From assembly GCA_027563935.2 (NCBI GenBank), contig CM050449.1, positions 12,724,501-12,788,500 of the forward strand: a stretch of 64,000 nucleotides of DNA, given 5' to 3'. Below are positions 1-13,456 of the stretch, piece by piece. The stretch is from Costus lasius (Eukaryota > Streptophyta > Magnoliopsida > Zingiberales > Costaceae). The position numbers and the translations under genes are program-made. Within the stretch, counting starts at the first letter, position 1; every line of letters begins with the position of its first letter. A model generated the notes under the pieces. It had not been told where the DNA came from and made no database searches. It was given only the letters and a program-made list of their open reading frames with translations.

Positions 1-898
1 TGCTTCTGCTGCCCGCTCCAGCAATGCGGGCAGTAACCCCAAACGGAGCCTCAGTCTTGGAGCCAAATAGCCAGGTAAATATGCGCTGAATCATATTTTC
101 TTCCCTAACTCACACACAAGCATGCGTGCAACGTCCTCGAATCTATAATTCACCCTTAATGATTACACTGTCATTGATCCGGCCGCACAGATACACGCCA
201 AACACTAGCGTGGAAGTGGATTCTTGGCTGTGGGATCACCGATTCAACGACCTGTTATCTACCCACCGATTTGCAAGCAAGGAATCCTTCTACTTTCTCT
301 CCTCTTTTACCTTGGCAGCTAGACATGCACAAATAATTGAGCGTGTGTGGTTCGGTCCGGGGAAACCGTACAGGATGGTCGGTGCATGGTCCCTCCGATC
401 CGGCCTCTGCTCCGTTCCAATTGGCTAAAAAAAAGATCCACATCGATGTGCACAAAGCAGTGCACCTGAACCTGCTTCAGCTTCTTTGAGTCCTCCGTAG
501 CAGTATCCTGCAGCTTTTCTAAACAAAGCAGTCGTTGCTGTACCTTCAGCTGCTGGTTGACCGGCTTTGGCTTCCCCTCGATTGCTTCCGATCGAACCTT
601 AGTTGATTACTAATTGTGCAACTCTTAAGTTAAAATTAAGTGGTATTTTTACCAGCGGCGGAAAAATTGAGGTGAGACTCGTCTACTGTAGGATAAAGTG
701 AAACCTGGAAGGAGGAGCCTTTTTACAATCCATCAGAGCTTGCTTTGCCTTTTTTTTTTTTTTTTTTAGCATGCTTTGTCTTTTAATCCCATCTTCTTTG
801 CTTGAATTTCTTCGCGTAAGATTCGCTCTTCGGCTTCCTTCTCTGCCCGAGACGCAGTCTTGTCACTCCTAGTCAATCTCGGATTTCTGGCAACAATT

Positions 899-918
899 AT
901 ATATATATATATATATAT
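899..918. repeat. (AT)n microsatellite
   Basis: Uninterrupted AT dinucleotide run of about 10 units in intergenic DNA. Confidence 0.9.
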
Positions 919-1473
919 GTATTGTTTGTGTTTAATCATCAACAAGAGGGTGCAATGAAGTCCACCACCAAAGCCGTGTGTGTAAAGAAAGCTGAGAATG
1001 TTATTGGCTTGAGTCGAAGGAATCGGTCGATGTCAAGCATAGCTTGATGTTGCGCCATATTTATGAATCCATCGCACTCACAGCATCAGTAAAGTAGAGC
1101 AAGACTAGTCACATTGAAGGCCCCACGGCACATTGACCTTGTTGAGAAAGCAGGACAAAGAAAGACCACATTACTGGCTTATCATATATATTATGAAGTT
1201 ATTTTCAGAAGATTGCTAAAGGCCATCATAGTGAAACCCCAACTGCCTCTCTAACTATCAATGGACGAATCATTAGTAGCACAAAAAAGTCAACCTTTAT
1301 TTCATATTTCAAACAGCTACACTCTAAGCTTCTGCACACCATATAAAAACCAAGGAAGAATGAGACCTTTCCCCAAAGACAACTGAAGCAGTTACCAGAT
1401 GTCTCCAGAGGAGGAGATACATGAGACTATCCAATTAAAGAATAGTAACCTGAATGAATGGCAACGGCTGTTG

Positions 1474-1476
<3 letters not shown>

Positions 1477-1537
<61 letters not shown>
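1477..1537. repeat. (TTA)n microsatellite
   Basis: About 20 uninterrupted TTA/ATT units. It is one of three long AAT-class trinucleotide arrays in the first 12.1 kb. Confidence 0.95.
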
Positions 1538-1538
<1 letters not shown>

Positions 1539-4500
1539 TTATACTCAGATTATGATAAATTAAGTAAATTTAAATAATCTATTCTATTATATAACTTAAA
1601 ATTATCTTAGGTGTTTGAATAGGTACATTCAGGTATCCAATTTAATTAAATTGCACCTTAATTTTTATTTTTATCTTAAATCTTTTACAAAATATACTTT
1701 CGTATATTTAAAATCTGATTCTATAACCTTATTCCACGGCTTTTATAGTTGGAGCAACTGAGCGCAAACTATATATTATCAGCTAAAATCCAAAGAAACC
1801 TGAATCCTACACACTCAAGGATTGTAGCCAAATCTCATTAATCACATCACCCAAAAATAATTTGGAGGTTATAGGCATCCACATTGGTGATAAAAAGACA
1901 ATTTGCTTGGTTCATTGTTTTTAAACAAAAGAAACAAATAAGAGAACATGTAATGGCCATGAAACTAGTGACGACTTCCTCTCCTCACTCCCCTTAGATC
2001 ATATGAAATTGCAAGCATCCTCTTTTTGCAACCTCTTATCGTCCACCTCTAGGGATTCCACAAGTCTCAAATTTTCAATTACTGCTACACCATAATATGC
2101 TCAAAATGTTATGCTTTCATTAATTAATTAATTTTTAATTAAAGTTAAAATAGTTAAAATTATATTTGGATTTAAATATAATTTTGCATATGTATTCTGG
2201 GTTCTAGCATATCATTTACAATTAAATATAAGGACCCGATTTTCAATACCCATGATCTCTTTTCAAATGTTTTAGTCTTGTAACAATCATCTGTTTAGTT
2301 TACATGGATATTTCCTATTAGCACTTTGACACTAACCTAAGTTATTAGTGGCATTAACAAGAGACAAATAAACTTGTTTAGTACAAAAGTAAAAGTTTTT
2401 CATGCATTTTGTATTGGATATAATGCGGGATTAAAGATATCTAAACTTTGTGATATAACTAAAAGAAGATTATAATAAGCCAAGATGTGAAGTTTCAAGA
2501 AGATGATTCTTTGGATTAAAGTACAAATATGGCCATTATTTAAGAGGAAGAGAAAGATAAGGAGAATAAAGCAACACCACTATCATCTGCTTCTATTCTA
2601 TCTTCATATAAAGATGATCCCACACTACAAAGGGCAACAAGTTTAAAAGATTTGTATGAGTCGGCATCTCTTCTAAATTCGATTTATCTTTTCCTAATAA
2701 TAAATTATCACTTTTGAGTCAGTCAACAGGGGGCAGTAATGCTGACAAGAGCATTCTGTCTCTATATATATATATAAAAGAGAAGATGATATTCATAAAC
2801 TTGCTCTAGGTAAACTTACTAGAGCATCAAGTCAAAAATTGAATTAGCCAAGAAAGAATCCAAGTGTATAACAAAAAGTGACACATATATGTACACTGAT
2901 GCCCTTTGTTTGTATGTAAGAAGTCTACACAGACAGCAAAACCTCAGTTTGGTCCAGAGGAGTCAACATCCGGTCTCCGATGGATGAGAGGGGGTGGGGC
3001 CAAAACCCTAACTCCTGATCAGCCTGCAAGGCCTATGAAAGCAGGTGCACGCATGCCATCATGTCCTTCCATGGCGCACACTAGACAGTGATGCCACGGG
3101 GCCCCTCCAGCCCTACAAAAGGTGGTACACAGCAACGTGACAGGCTGCCCAAGGCTTTGGCTGAAGACATGCAAGAGGCTCGGCACCCCCATGACCCATC
3201 TCCCTTCTCTGCTTTTAAAGTAATGTGCCAAAAGCAAAGACAACCCTAGTCAGTCCCCTTGTGTTGGAATCCATGCCCTTTTATTACTCAAAGCATATAT
3301 TCCACTTCCACTCCTTGTCTTCTTCCTCCTCCTCTCAAATTATAAAGCTGCTTTAGGATCATAAACCCGAGACCCCCCTTTTAAGGGTCTCGCCAGACAT
3401 GGATCACGCTCTTTCAATCTCTTCAGTAGCATGCAGCCGCACCAAACCCTAAAAAATATGCAGCCAGTGCTGCCGTTTCATCTCGCTTCCTGAAACCTAA
3501 TCCATGTTTCTCATCTTTTCGAGGACGAATGGCACACTCTTTCGGGCTTCTAACTCAGTTATTTCTTATTATTATCATCATCATTATTTGCATTAGTTTT
3601 CATAACCATGACAAGAAGACTAGTTCTGATGTATTTTACAGGGAGTCAATCTCTATAAAAATTTTTAGTAACTATGTTTTTGACATTCTTGAATCACCTA
3701 TATAACACAGGTCAACTATCGGATTAAAGCAACTACTATAGTGCACCTGGCTCCTTTAATGTTTTTTTAATTCGAAAGTACTTGATTTGGAATATTTAAA
3801 GTGAGAAATCATATTTATTATGTGCTTAGATTTGATGCAAAGGCGAGCATGAGAGGCTAATTTAGGGGGGGTACTTTGGACCTAGAATTGACTAGATATG
3901 AGAGAGCTTCATAAAGTGGGCATTGATTTAGGCATAATGAAGGGAGAACTAGTGGTCCTTAAAGTTGCCAATCATAGCAGCCTATGTGCTTTTTGACATG
4001 TGATTATAAACCCTCTTCTCTCTCTATTTCTCTAGTTATGAGAAATCATTAACATGCTTTAAGCTCTCTTAATCTTAAATAATCTTATATAAACTATAAA
4101 AGAGAAAAGGTAAATATAAAACTCTAATACATTAATTCACTTATAGTTTCTTTGGGGAAAAAATATTAAAAATAGCTAAGACATTGAGTTTGATTTTCTT
4201 TCTTTTGGTAATAAACAAAAACATTATATCACATCTAGCTAAGACAAACAAGTATTCCCCATTAATGTTATAATATGAACGTTCAACCATTCCAAAAGTA
4301 CTTTTCACGCCATAAAATATAATTTGCACCATGCATCTAAATGTACTTTGCACAGCACTGTGAAATTTTCATCTACCTTCGGAGAACATCACTTTAGATC
4401 AACTACATATTTTTTAGAGTCATCAAATAAAAATGGAGCTGTAAAGTATTAGATTAAGAACATATAGATTCTCTTTTAGCCAGGATCTACTTGGAGAACC

Positions 4501-5003
4501 AAAGAAATGTGCAAATGATCATGTAAAGTAGCACTAATACAAATCTAAAATATATATGAATTCTTATGCCTAGTGATTTCACCTCAAGCGAAATTCTCAA
4601 GGATTGAGGTAATGCATTCATGTACACTTTCATTTTGAGAAGCTACCTCATCTCTAGTCTTCAATTGCTTCACACTAGAGGTAAAAATGTGAAGATAAAC
4701 AAACTTAATTGTATAGGACGTTCAAAGATTCTCAAAGTTAATTATTTTTTTATAAAAAAGTTAAAGTTTGGATATAAAAAAATTAATTACCTTGAAACCT
4801 CAAAGGTTGAATATTGAAGAAAGACTAATGTTCTTGGAAGGTGAAAGGTCGAGCACTGAAGTGGGAGCTTAAAGGTAGGTCAAATGTTATCTTAAAATTT
4901 GTTTTTGATATTTTCCTATATATATTATAAGTTTTGTAAGAAGTTATTCAAGTAAAGAAGAAAACAAAGCATTTCACATTTATCTTATCTCTTCCAATTT
5001 CCA

Positions 5004-5063
<60 letters not shown>
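5004..5063. repeat. (AAT)n microsatellite
   Basis: About 20 uninterrupted AAT units. On the minus strand it reads as poly-leucine, which is an artefact of the repeat and not a protein. Confidence 0.95.
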
Positions 5064-5064
<1 letters not shown>

Positions 5065-6462
5065 CTAAACTAAAAAACAAAGCTTTATTTTTTTTTGGCA
5101 AGTATGATAATTTGAGATGAGGTCTTGATCTTATTGAGATCACTCTAAAAAAATTACTTTGAATCAATAATTGATCTTGATTTTTTTAAAAAAAATCTTT
5201 CTTTTAAACATAATTAGAATTAGTATGTCAACTCCCAATATGTTAAGTATGTTCATCATGCCCGATCTCCTTTTTAGCAAACAAACTTGTTAAATACTAT
5301 TTTATGCTTGCCCTAGACCCTTGTATAGGATCAATCCACCGTGACCTCTTCCTATCCGACGCCATCCACTATTGCAATATATTCAAATTTTAGATTCAAA
5401 GAGTGCTACCATTTTTGCTAGATTGTCAATATGATCCATCTTGATCATTGATCTCTTCCCTAAATAAATGTCATTGGTAAACTATTCCGTTTATTGCTAG
5501 AGTCATATCACTAGTGATTTATATGTGACATGATCAATTATATTGGTTCATGTATCTTTATCCTATGTACTACATCAACGTGCTCATTAGTGTGCCTATT
5601 TTGTACTAATTTTTACACTAATATGTCAAATTCAATATTTTTCTCTTATATTTATTATGAGGAATGCTCCTCGCGTCTTATTACTAGTCATATTTTTTTT
5701 ACTATATTTCAAAACCAACATTTTATGTCCTCCCTACTAAGTTTATCTATTATTTAGGGAAAATCAACCCCCTAATCAAGGGGTGATTAAAGATGTGATA
5801 TTATTTTAAGAAAATACATTCCGATAAAAAAAATAGAAGAAATAAACCTATCATATTATTTAGTTAAAATAAAAATAAGCAATAAACCTATCATATCATT
5901 TAGTTCAATCCTCCCTCAATATGAGGGGTCTTATTGATTGATGCTTAGTAAGAGCCACCGATCTTTTATAGTTTGAAAATAGCACTTTGAATATGATTCC
6001 CTCAAACACCTTTGGGGATCATTTATTCATGAATTGCAATACATCCTAAAAACATTACTTGTGCCCTCTATTTGCTGATTTTCTAAAAGCTCATAGCATG
6101 TAGCATAGAAAAAAAAAGGAAAAAAAAACTTTCATAATGAATTTCCTTCGAATTCGGGCACTTCAACATTTTAGTAGAAGATGGAGACTTGTTTTCTCTT
6201 GGTGAAGGCATAAAGTACATATTTTATGTGCAACCGTCTCTTCCTTTACTTGCATTTTTGTATTTTTCTTGTTTACACAAATGAATATGAAGAAAAAAAA
6301 TTCACCTTAGAACCGATGGTATTCCTTTATCTTCAATCGAGAACCCGATCATTGATGCATATATGACATGAATTATTTTATAACACCAAATATAGTTACA
6401 GAAATTACTAGCAAATTGACCTACATTTTCTACACATGTTAGCTTTCCCATATCCTACTATA

Positions 6463-6538
6463 GGCCCGTTTGGTGGTGTTTTCTAATAGGTGAAAATCGC
6501 CCGCTACCAGCGGACAGAAAAGTGGTGCCAAATGCAGC
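6463..6538. mobile_element. small MITE-like segment
   Basis: About 76 bp starting GGCCCGTTTGGTGGTG and ending in GGTGCCAAATGCAGC. The ends are imperfectly inverse and resemble the GTTTGG/CCAAA-type termini common in plant MITEs. No clear target duplication is visible, so this may be a remnant. Confidence 0.3.
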
Positions 6539-7150
6539 TTATGAAATACTTAAATTGGAGCTCACAATGAGAATTTCTACCCAATGTTGACAAATTTGTT
6601 GAACATTGATGTTCTTTAGGCCTAGTTGCGACCTTGGGAGATTGAAATTCATCTATGATCAAATGCTCTTGTGTTATTTGTCTTTCTACTAATTTTTTAT
6701 TTTGATATATATTATATTTTTGGTTGATGCCTAGTCATATAATATCTCGAATAAGCCACACCTTTCATTCAATGTTAATATAGCAAAAAAATTATAATTT
6801 CTAATTTATATGACTAAACATATTCAATTTTAATACGTAAGTAAACAAACTTCTAGCATATTTATACTTACTTTAGCTAGAGATGACATCAAGTTAGGGT
6901 AAGGGCAGATTTTGCCAAACTTGGCTATGCTGAGAAATCCGGTACCATCATCTTCAACCAAGCAAAACATATGGGCATAAATAAGCAAAACAATGATGGA
7001 AGTAAGGGAAAATAAATAAATAAATGGCGATCACATATTTACGTTTTAAAATATTCATTAAATAAAACCGGAACAAAAATCTAAGCTAGAAAATATAAAA
7101 TAAAAATTTTTGTCCAATTTTATGTGATGGAAACCACAATGAAATGGGGT

Positions 7151-7820
7151 GTAAAGCTGACTCAAACATGTGTTACACATCTAGATGTATTTAAGTACTA
7201 TAGATGTCATACTTAAGATTCCATGTGATAAGAAGGGCCTGCCATTTTCTGAATTGTGTGTCGTAAATGTTTCAGAGAGAGGGAGAGAGAGAGACTTGGG
7301 ATCGAAGGAATAGTTATAAATGGCAGAGAAAGTTGCACATGTAATATTCACCCCCCAACAACGTATCAACAATTGAGAGGTGAAAGGAAAGAGGCTGGAG
7401 AGAGATAAACTGTTCTCTTTTTCTTTCAAGGTAAAAAAGATGATTTCTTGTCTTTAATTTCAGAGCTGTAGAAAGTTCCTCTGAAAAGAAAAGCTTGCTA
7501 CAAGCGACAGCAGCGACAGATAGAGCAAGAGAGAAGAGAAAGAGGAAGAGAGGGCACGCCATCAGATCACTCACTAGTCTTCTCTCTCTCTCTCTTATAT
7601 GTTTCGCTGCATCGTGATCGGGCTTTTGAAGCTCTCAGAGCACACATGGGTTTGAAAAGTAAAGAGGAAAGTGAGGGAAAAAGTTGGAAAAGCGCAGCAG
7701 ATTTATGTGTATCATCTGCTTAAATCTTTCTTTTGGTCACCGAGTAGTAGAATTAGAAACCTCTCCCCAGCGAACTTTCTCTTCTCTTTCTTCTTGGGAC
7801 TATCAAGCTTTTGAAGCATC
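7151..7820 (+). promoter_or_regulatory. probable promoter and 5' leader of the bHLH gene
   Basis: The 670 bp before the bHLH start codon contain a GA-rich tract (about 7,273-7,296) and a CT-rich tract (about 7,576-7,598), with further purine/pyrimidine-rich runs up to the ATG. Such tracts are common in plant core promoters and leaders. The transcription start cannot be placed from sequence alone. Confidence 0.45.
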
Positions 7821-10800
7821 ATGATGGGGTCTTCACACCTTGATCACTTCCACCAAGAAGAGCTCCATGGTTTCTCCTCCTTAGCCACGGTTCCTTCCTT
7901 CTGTGACCTTGCAAGCAGCCGCGAGTGGAACCAAAACCAAATATTGTAAGTGTGTCCGCTCCTGTTATAATTCTTAATAATTTGATGGATATGCGATCTA
8001 TAGCGTAACAACTTACATACACTACAATTTGTTTTCTTTTCTACGTGTAAGAGTTTAGTTTTGAGTCAGAGCCCTCTTTACTTACTACCTAGGATTTGGA
8101 ATTTTCTTGCTTGGTTTACTTGCTTGCTGTTTCTATTCCCAATTTTATAGTATCCTAGGAATTTGAGTCATTAGAATGGTGCCATCTCTGTGGATGGAAA
8201 CCTACATGGCTATGTGTACATACATGCAGCATATGCATGTAACTTAATTTGGAACCTTATGGGTTAAGAGGCTATTCCTGCAGGAATTGTGGTGACTTGA
8301 TATCGAATAATGCCAATGGTGGGGTTCTGTCTGGTCACAGAGATAATTTCAGTCTAATTCATGACATATCACCCGTTAGCTCGCACATGATTCAACGAGA
8401 CCTAGGGTTTCACTGGCACAGCAGTAATGAAGAAGGCTTCTTGAACCAGCCACAAGCCAACCAAGTCAACGCAGAAAAGGTCAAAGAGGAGTACTTGCCT
8501 AATTACTCATCATTTCTGAAGCTTGCTGGGCAATCCAATGGGGACTACCAACTTCATGAGAAGCTATTTGTGAGAGCACTAGCTTCAGATTGCCAAGCTG
8601 ATGGCCTGCAGCCTCTTCCGGGGCACTTGCCTGAGAGCACGAGCTTTGATGACTATAGGGGAGCCCGAGAGGGCTTCAATTGCATGGCTTTCCCGGCGGC
8701 GAATTTATCGCACTCTGATCTGAACCCGCCGGTGATCTCAGAGATGGATTTCGGTGCATTGGACTTGCTTGCTTCAGCGAGATTAGGGAGGAGTCTTTGC
8801 CAACCTTCTCTGACCTTGCTAAGAGATCAGGATCACGTTTCTTCTGGGCTCGAGCACCTGCATGAATCAATTCAAGGGCCATTCTACCTCGAGCAAAAGG
8901 TGCATGGATGAACACTCCCTCTTCTACAACACTAGTAATAAAATGCCAAGCGATGTTTTCAAGTATAAACCTTGAGCAATAACTTGGAAACTAATACTTC
9001 AGTTGAATTATGTTTTTTTTAGTTCTGCAAAGCAAAACAAGTTGAATCAGCACCACTCACTCAGTATCAAATAAAGAGGCTCTGCCAAAAAAAAAAAAAA
9101 AGTAAACAAAGAAGAAACAAAATACTTTTAGAAGGATGACTTGTAGCTTTATTTCAAATGCCAATGGCATCTGAGTCTATTTGCATTTTTGTTATATGTT
9201 TTTCTTATTTGCAGGTTTATCACATTAATGTCCTTCAAGCGGCATTACTGTGTATTAATGGCAATAATGTCTACCATCTGTGTACTTACAAGTATCATTT
9301 TTAGCAATAGTTAACAGTACTGCCCCGCAATCTATATATACTCATCTTCTTGGATTCTTCTTGATGTTAGCAGCAGAATATCATGTTTATTATCGAACTT
9401 TTTTCATGTTCATTACTTGAAAGGTCCTACACTCTCTTTTCATGCAGCTTTATTGTGACATGAATCATCTTTTCTAAAGGAAGATTGCAGGAAAAAAACA
9501 ATAAAAAAAAGTTCTTGCGCTTTTTTAGGGTTTCATGTACATATAACTACATATCAATCAAGGTGGCTAACACATATGTACTCTTTATACTGTTGCTCCT
9601 TTGAAGATGCCATCTTTAGTCAGTGGAGTAACAGAAGTCAGTAGATCAAGCAACAGCACTTGGGAACATAAATCATCTCAATCCGCACCCATGAGAAAAC
9701 CTCGATTTGAGCAGCGCTCTTCCTTCTCTCCTTTCAAGGTATATGGGGCACCTTGAAAGTACATATGTTCTTGAATTCTCTGAGAACGATGACAATGAAT
9801 AAATTAAAAATTAAGTGGGTGTCGCCTTTTTCTTGCTTTTGTTTCCCTTTTTCTCTTAGGTAAGGAAGGAGAAACTGGGCGATAGGATTGCAGCTCTGCA
9901 GCAGCTGGTGGCACCGTTTGGCAAGGTAAAATTCAAAAACCGGCTCCAGTTCTTCGTAATAAAATGTTTGATCTTCTAAAGAAATAAAGGATGGCTAGAT
10001 TGTTAATTCATTAATTACATATCTGTGGTACACCGAATGCTGATGCTCATTTACTACATTATAATTTATGGTTTGCTCAGTTACCAAATTATTTACATCT
10101 AAATAATGAGTAAAATACCTTTTAAGGTTACTATCACTTCTATCTAAATGACCTATTACAGTGTCATGCATGAGTAAATTAAAAAGTATGGAAAGTTGGG
10201 ATGCATAAATTTATTGTTATTATTGTATATACAGACATAAATGGTCCTTTGAAGAATTCGGAACGTCCTTTCTTTTCCCTTGTCTTTAAGCACATGAGAT
10301 GTCCTTCAAATGGCCCGCTCTGGTAGATGTTAGTCATCTTGGATCTGATGGGCGTAAAAATCGACTCACAGCTTTTCTATTTTTGCAAGAGAATATATTT
10401 GCTAAACGAAAGAAAGGAACAAGGTTGATTTTGAGGAACCACAGAAATTATAACAGCGGGCAAAAATAAAATAAAATAAAATAAAATCTGGATCCACTAT
10501 AACTTCTCATAATAGTCGCTATGGATTATATCGTCTCTTAGTTTCTGCCTTTTTAATCTCTTTAATAAGATTTGTTTCTAAAATTTACTACATATATAAT
10601 TGCTCATTAATATTTAACAATATTTTTCTTGTGTAAATTCATGCAGACTGACACAGCTTCAGTGTTAATGGAGGCCATTGGATATATCAAGTTTCTTCTA
10701 GACCAGGTCGAGGTAATTATTATATCCAAATACAAAACACAAATTAACACTCGAAATAGTTCATGTACTGCTGCTCACTACGAAAGATGGCTCTTTTTCT

Positions 10801-11220
10801 CAGTGATTCCAGGTTACTGATTTGCCACAAAAACAATTAACTACCTAGATTTGTTTTTCCTCTTCACCTTTCAGAAATTAAGTGTGCCATACATGAGGCC
10901 ATCTGGCAACAAAAGATCAAGGATAGTGCAAGAGGTATGCAAGAATTTTATGTAATTAAGAAGCAAGAATAGTAACAGTTTTAATTACATGTATCAAATG
11001 AAAGAACTCATTATACGAAATCTATAACTTTGAAGCATAAATTGAACATGTAATGGAATAGAACTGCTTTGGCTAGGCATCAGATGAAGAGAGCAGCGAA
11101 GAGGCGAGGAGAGATCTGAGGAGCAGAGGGCTTTGTTTAGTGCCCTTGTCGTGCACTTCGTACATGACAAGCGAGCACGGCTCAGTGTGGTCGCCATCCA
11201 ACTATGGAGGAAGCGTTTGA
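7821..11220 (+). CDS. bHLH110: bHLH110-like transcription factor, 7 exons, 402 aa
   Basis: Probable nuclear transcription factor of the bHLH110-like group. Exons: 7821-7945, 8284-8899, 9607-9738, 9860-9925, 10647-10712, 10875-10934, 11077-11220. All introns are GT-AG and the joined frame is open to TGA. The N-terminal half carries blocks I know from bHLH110 relatives (SHLDHFHQEEL, MIQRDLGFHW, LDLLASARLGRSLCQPSL). Helix 1 spans about residues 291-313 (KVRKEKLGDRIAALQQLV) and helix 2 about 314-338 (TDTASVLMEAIGYIKFLL). The tail is LRSRGLCLVPLSCTSYMTSE. The basic region, PRFEQRSSFSPFKVRKEK, lacks the usual His-Glu-Arg E-box set, as is normal for this subgroup, so DNA binding may be atypical. The start is the first of two adjacent ATGs. 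The exon 1-2 junction rests on frame and family resemblance. Targets cannot be read from sequence. Confidence 0.94.
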
Positions 11221-11985
11221 AGTAGCTGCATTGAACCTCTACTTTCTACAGCAATTATTTTGTACAATGCATGGTTTCTTTTTCTTTTCTTTTCTTTTTT
11301 TTTTTATAATTTTAGTACGTACGTAAACCTAGTTAGCTATTTTCTGCATGCAATCGCTGTCTTTGTTCTTGTACATCGCCCATGATTTTCGCTTCTGATT
11401 AATGCAAGCATGCCACACGCGATCAGAGGGGGTGGAAGTTTGCTGATCGGGAATGTTTAATGGAGCAAACTTGTTCAGCTTAGTTTTGAAGTTGCAGCGA
11501 AGAACAAGTTTCTTCCATTATGAATGAGGAAGCTTAATTAGCTTGTTGTGCTATGCTAATTTAGGGGAGGTGGTCAATTTTTTGCAGACCAGATTATTGT
11601 TTTAAAAGCGTCTTGTAAAAGTTTCTGCTCCCAAGTTAATTGGTCAATAGCTTCATGTAGCTTAGCCTTACGGAGCATTTATGTATTTGTAACTCAACAT
11701 TAATCAATGGTGAGCCTGTTCATGACTTGTTTAAATTAGGGATTCTTGTGCAGTAAATGCAGATTCATCAGTTGTCCACTTTATTGGTTGACTTTGATCG
11801 CCGGCATCTTGTCTGAGGAATCAATTCGTTATATCTATACGTAATCTTATGTAAGATCTCATGAATCTAAGTGATAAATTCTGTCGACATGATTTGATTT
11901 TCCTTTATGGGAGATCGGCTATTAGCTTAAGTAACGCACAATATTTTAATCACTAAAATAGAAATCCTCGCCCAAATATGTTGGT

Positions 11986-12004
11986 TATATATATATATAT
12001 ATAT
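11986..12004. repeat. (AT)n microsatellite
   Basis: Uninterrupted AT run of about 9 units, 40 bp from the neighbouring AAT array. Confidence 0.85.
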
Positions 12005-12038
12005 TATAAGAGAAGAATTGTGCCTAGGATGAGAAGAC

Positions 12039-12040
<2 letters not shown>

Positions 12041-12093
<53 letters not shown>
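12041..12093. repeat. (AAT)n microsatellite
   Basis: About 17-18 uninterrupted AAT units. The minus-strand poly-isoleucine frame across it is an artefact. Confidence 0.95.
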
Positions 12094-12678
12094 GAGAAAG
12101 AAATATCAATCGAATATTAAGGTCAACATATACGTGAGAACTGTTCTTTAGTTGGAAGATATGAAATTAGTCTTAGAAGAGAGTTATAAGCTCAATTTAT
12201 AATTGACAATTAAAAAAAATAGGTGGAAGAACAGTGGAGCTTCACATGAAGCAAATCATTCTTATAAATATTTGTCTTTTCCTCTTGAGCACCAGATTCA
12301 GGCGTGGTGTTCTGAGGATGAATCTTACTCTTTTTAGATAACATATGCATTTAGCACCAATCTGTTCACTTATTTTACTTTTCGCTGGATCAAGTAGATA
12401 TGATCGTTCTATAAATTACTGTTAAGAAGAAACAAATACTAAGTAGCAGAAAATAATGGGCAGCATTCATCCTCCTATCCCGTGGGAGGAAACAAATAAT
12501 TTAAAGACAACGCACATTCAATCCAATTACAAATCAATTAATAAACACAAGTACAATGATCCACCAACTGCTATCTATGAGAAGAATTTCAATACACAAG
12601 TTAACCAGGCACCAATTTAGGAACACAATAGGAATAAATAGCCACTGAAAATCCACTGCAACAGAGAGTGATCGCCCA

Positions 12679-13456
12679 TCAGAGAACAGACTGATCTCCG
12701 GCATCTGCCAACGAAGAAAAAGAAAGTGTGTGAATTACAACTGATGAATCAACGAAGGAGGAAGACGTTGAATTGAAGGAAACAGAGTTTAACCGACCTT
12801 TTCCTGGAACCACGATTACAGGGGCTGCTTTGCAATGGTGGAAACAGTACTCGCTGACGCTACCCTGCAGCACACTGCCAGGCACAACGAAATTACTGTG
12901 AGTTGGATCGATGAACATTCTTGGCTGTGTAAGAAATACGGAACACACCTTTGGATGAAACCCCGGCCGCGGGTTCCCATGACGACGGCGGCTGGTTTTA
13001 TCCGTTCTGCTTCCCGGCAGATCACCTTCCCAGGGTCTCCTTCCACGATACGCGCCTGCGATCTCACCATGGCGATCTCGAATGCCTCGACGGCGAGCGT
13101 CTCCATCAGCTGCTGGCTCGTCTCGTACACCAACTCGTTCTGCACGCCTGCACAGGCGTAGCCGAGCTCTGTTTCGCATCAGCTGGAACACACGAATCAA
13201 ATAAGCAGTGGCACTTACTGGAGACGGCATGGACTAGGTGGAGGGTGTCGGCGAGGCGGCAGAACTGGGCGAGAGCCCAGTGGAGGGCGTGGCGGCTGTT
13301 GGGGCCGTGGTCAACCGCCACCAGGATGTCCCGGCCGCGCCGACGCTCGCCTGTCTCCCGCTCCAGCTCCACCGGCTCCTGCACGATCGGGATCAGCGCC
13401 GGCAGCACCACCTCCCGCCAGCTGTACTCCTCCACCTGCTCCTCCAGCGTCTCCAT
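12679..13456 (-). CDS. universal stress protein, PHOS32/34-like, 4 exons, 179 aa
   Basis: Small soluble UspA-fold protein; plant members respond to stress and several bind ATP. Minus-strand exons: 13456-13219, 13147-12949, 12874-12798, 12704-12679. All introns are GT-AG and the joined frame is 540 nt. After an acidic N-terminus (METLEEQVEEYSWREVV) comes the first strand, RGRDILVAVDHGPNSRHALHWA (about residues 41-62). The nucleotide-binding signature G-2X-G-9X-G-S is complete at G137, G140, G150 and S151 (GTRGRGFIQSVLQGS). The last strand is APVIVVPGK and the tail DAGDQSVL, typical of the PHOS32/34 branch. Length is normal for a single-domain USP. The gene converges with the bHLH gene and shows no sign of belonging to the diterpene cluster. 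Phosphorylation, known for PHOS32, cannot be judged here. Confidence 0.95.

Larger units (their letters stand above)
1..7150. other. AT-rich intergenic region, no gene recognised
   Basis: No protein family is recognisable on either strand. The short open frames here, for example 126-428, have no recognisable domain or splice context. The stretch holds the microsatellites and the small MITE-like segment listed separately. A less AT-rich island lies at about 2,900-3,540, with CT-rich and purine-rich patches and a short inverted repeat (GAGACCC...GGGTCTC) near 3,370-3,393. It could be a distal regulatory segment or a non-coding transcript, but nothing proves either. Confidence 0.6.
11221..12678. 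other. intergenic region between convergent genes
   Basis: Holds the 3' ends of the bHLH gene (+) and the stress protein gene (-), which converge. Apart from an AT run and an AAT array it shows no coding or element signature. T-rich patches after 11,276 may belong to the bHLH 3' UTR. Confidence 0.7.

Noticed and set aside
126..428. 100-codon open frame at the start of the window
   Set aside because: No recognisable domain, no splice or promoter context, overlapped by a frame on the other strand; likely chance.
2900..3540. Possible gene or microRNA precursor in the less AT-rich island
   Set aside because: Frames are short, no known mature microRNA is visible by eye, and the only hairpin (GAGACCC/GGGTCTC) is too short.
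4985..5167. Poly-leucine minus-strand frame
   Set aside because: Pure translation of an (AAT)n array. The same applies to the poly-isoleucine frame at 11,927-12,109.
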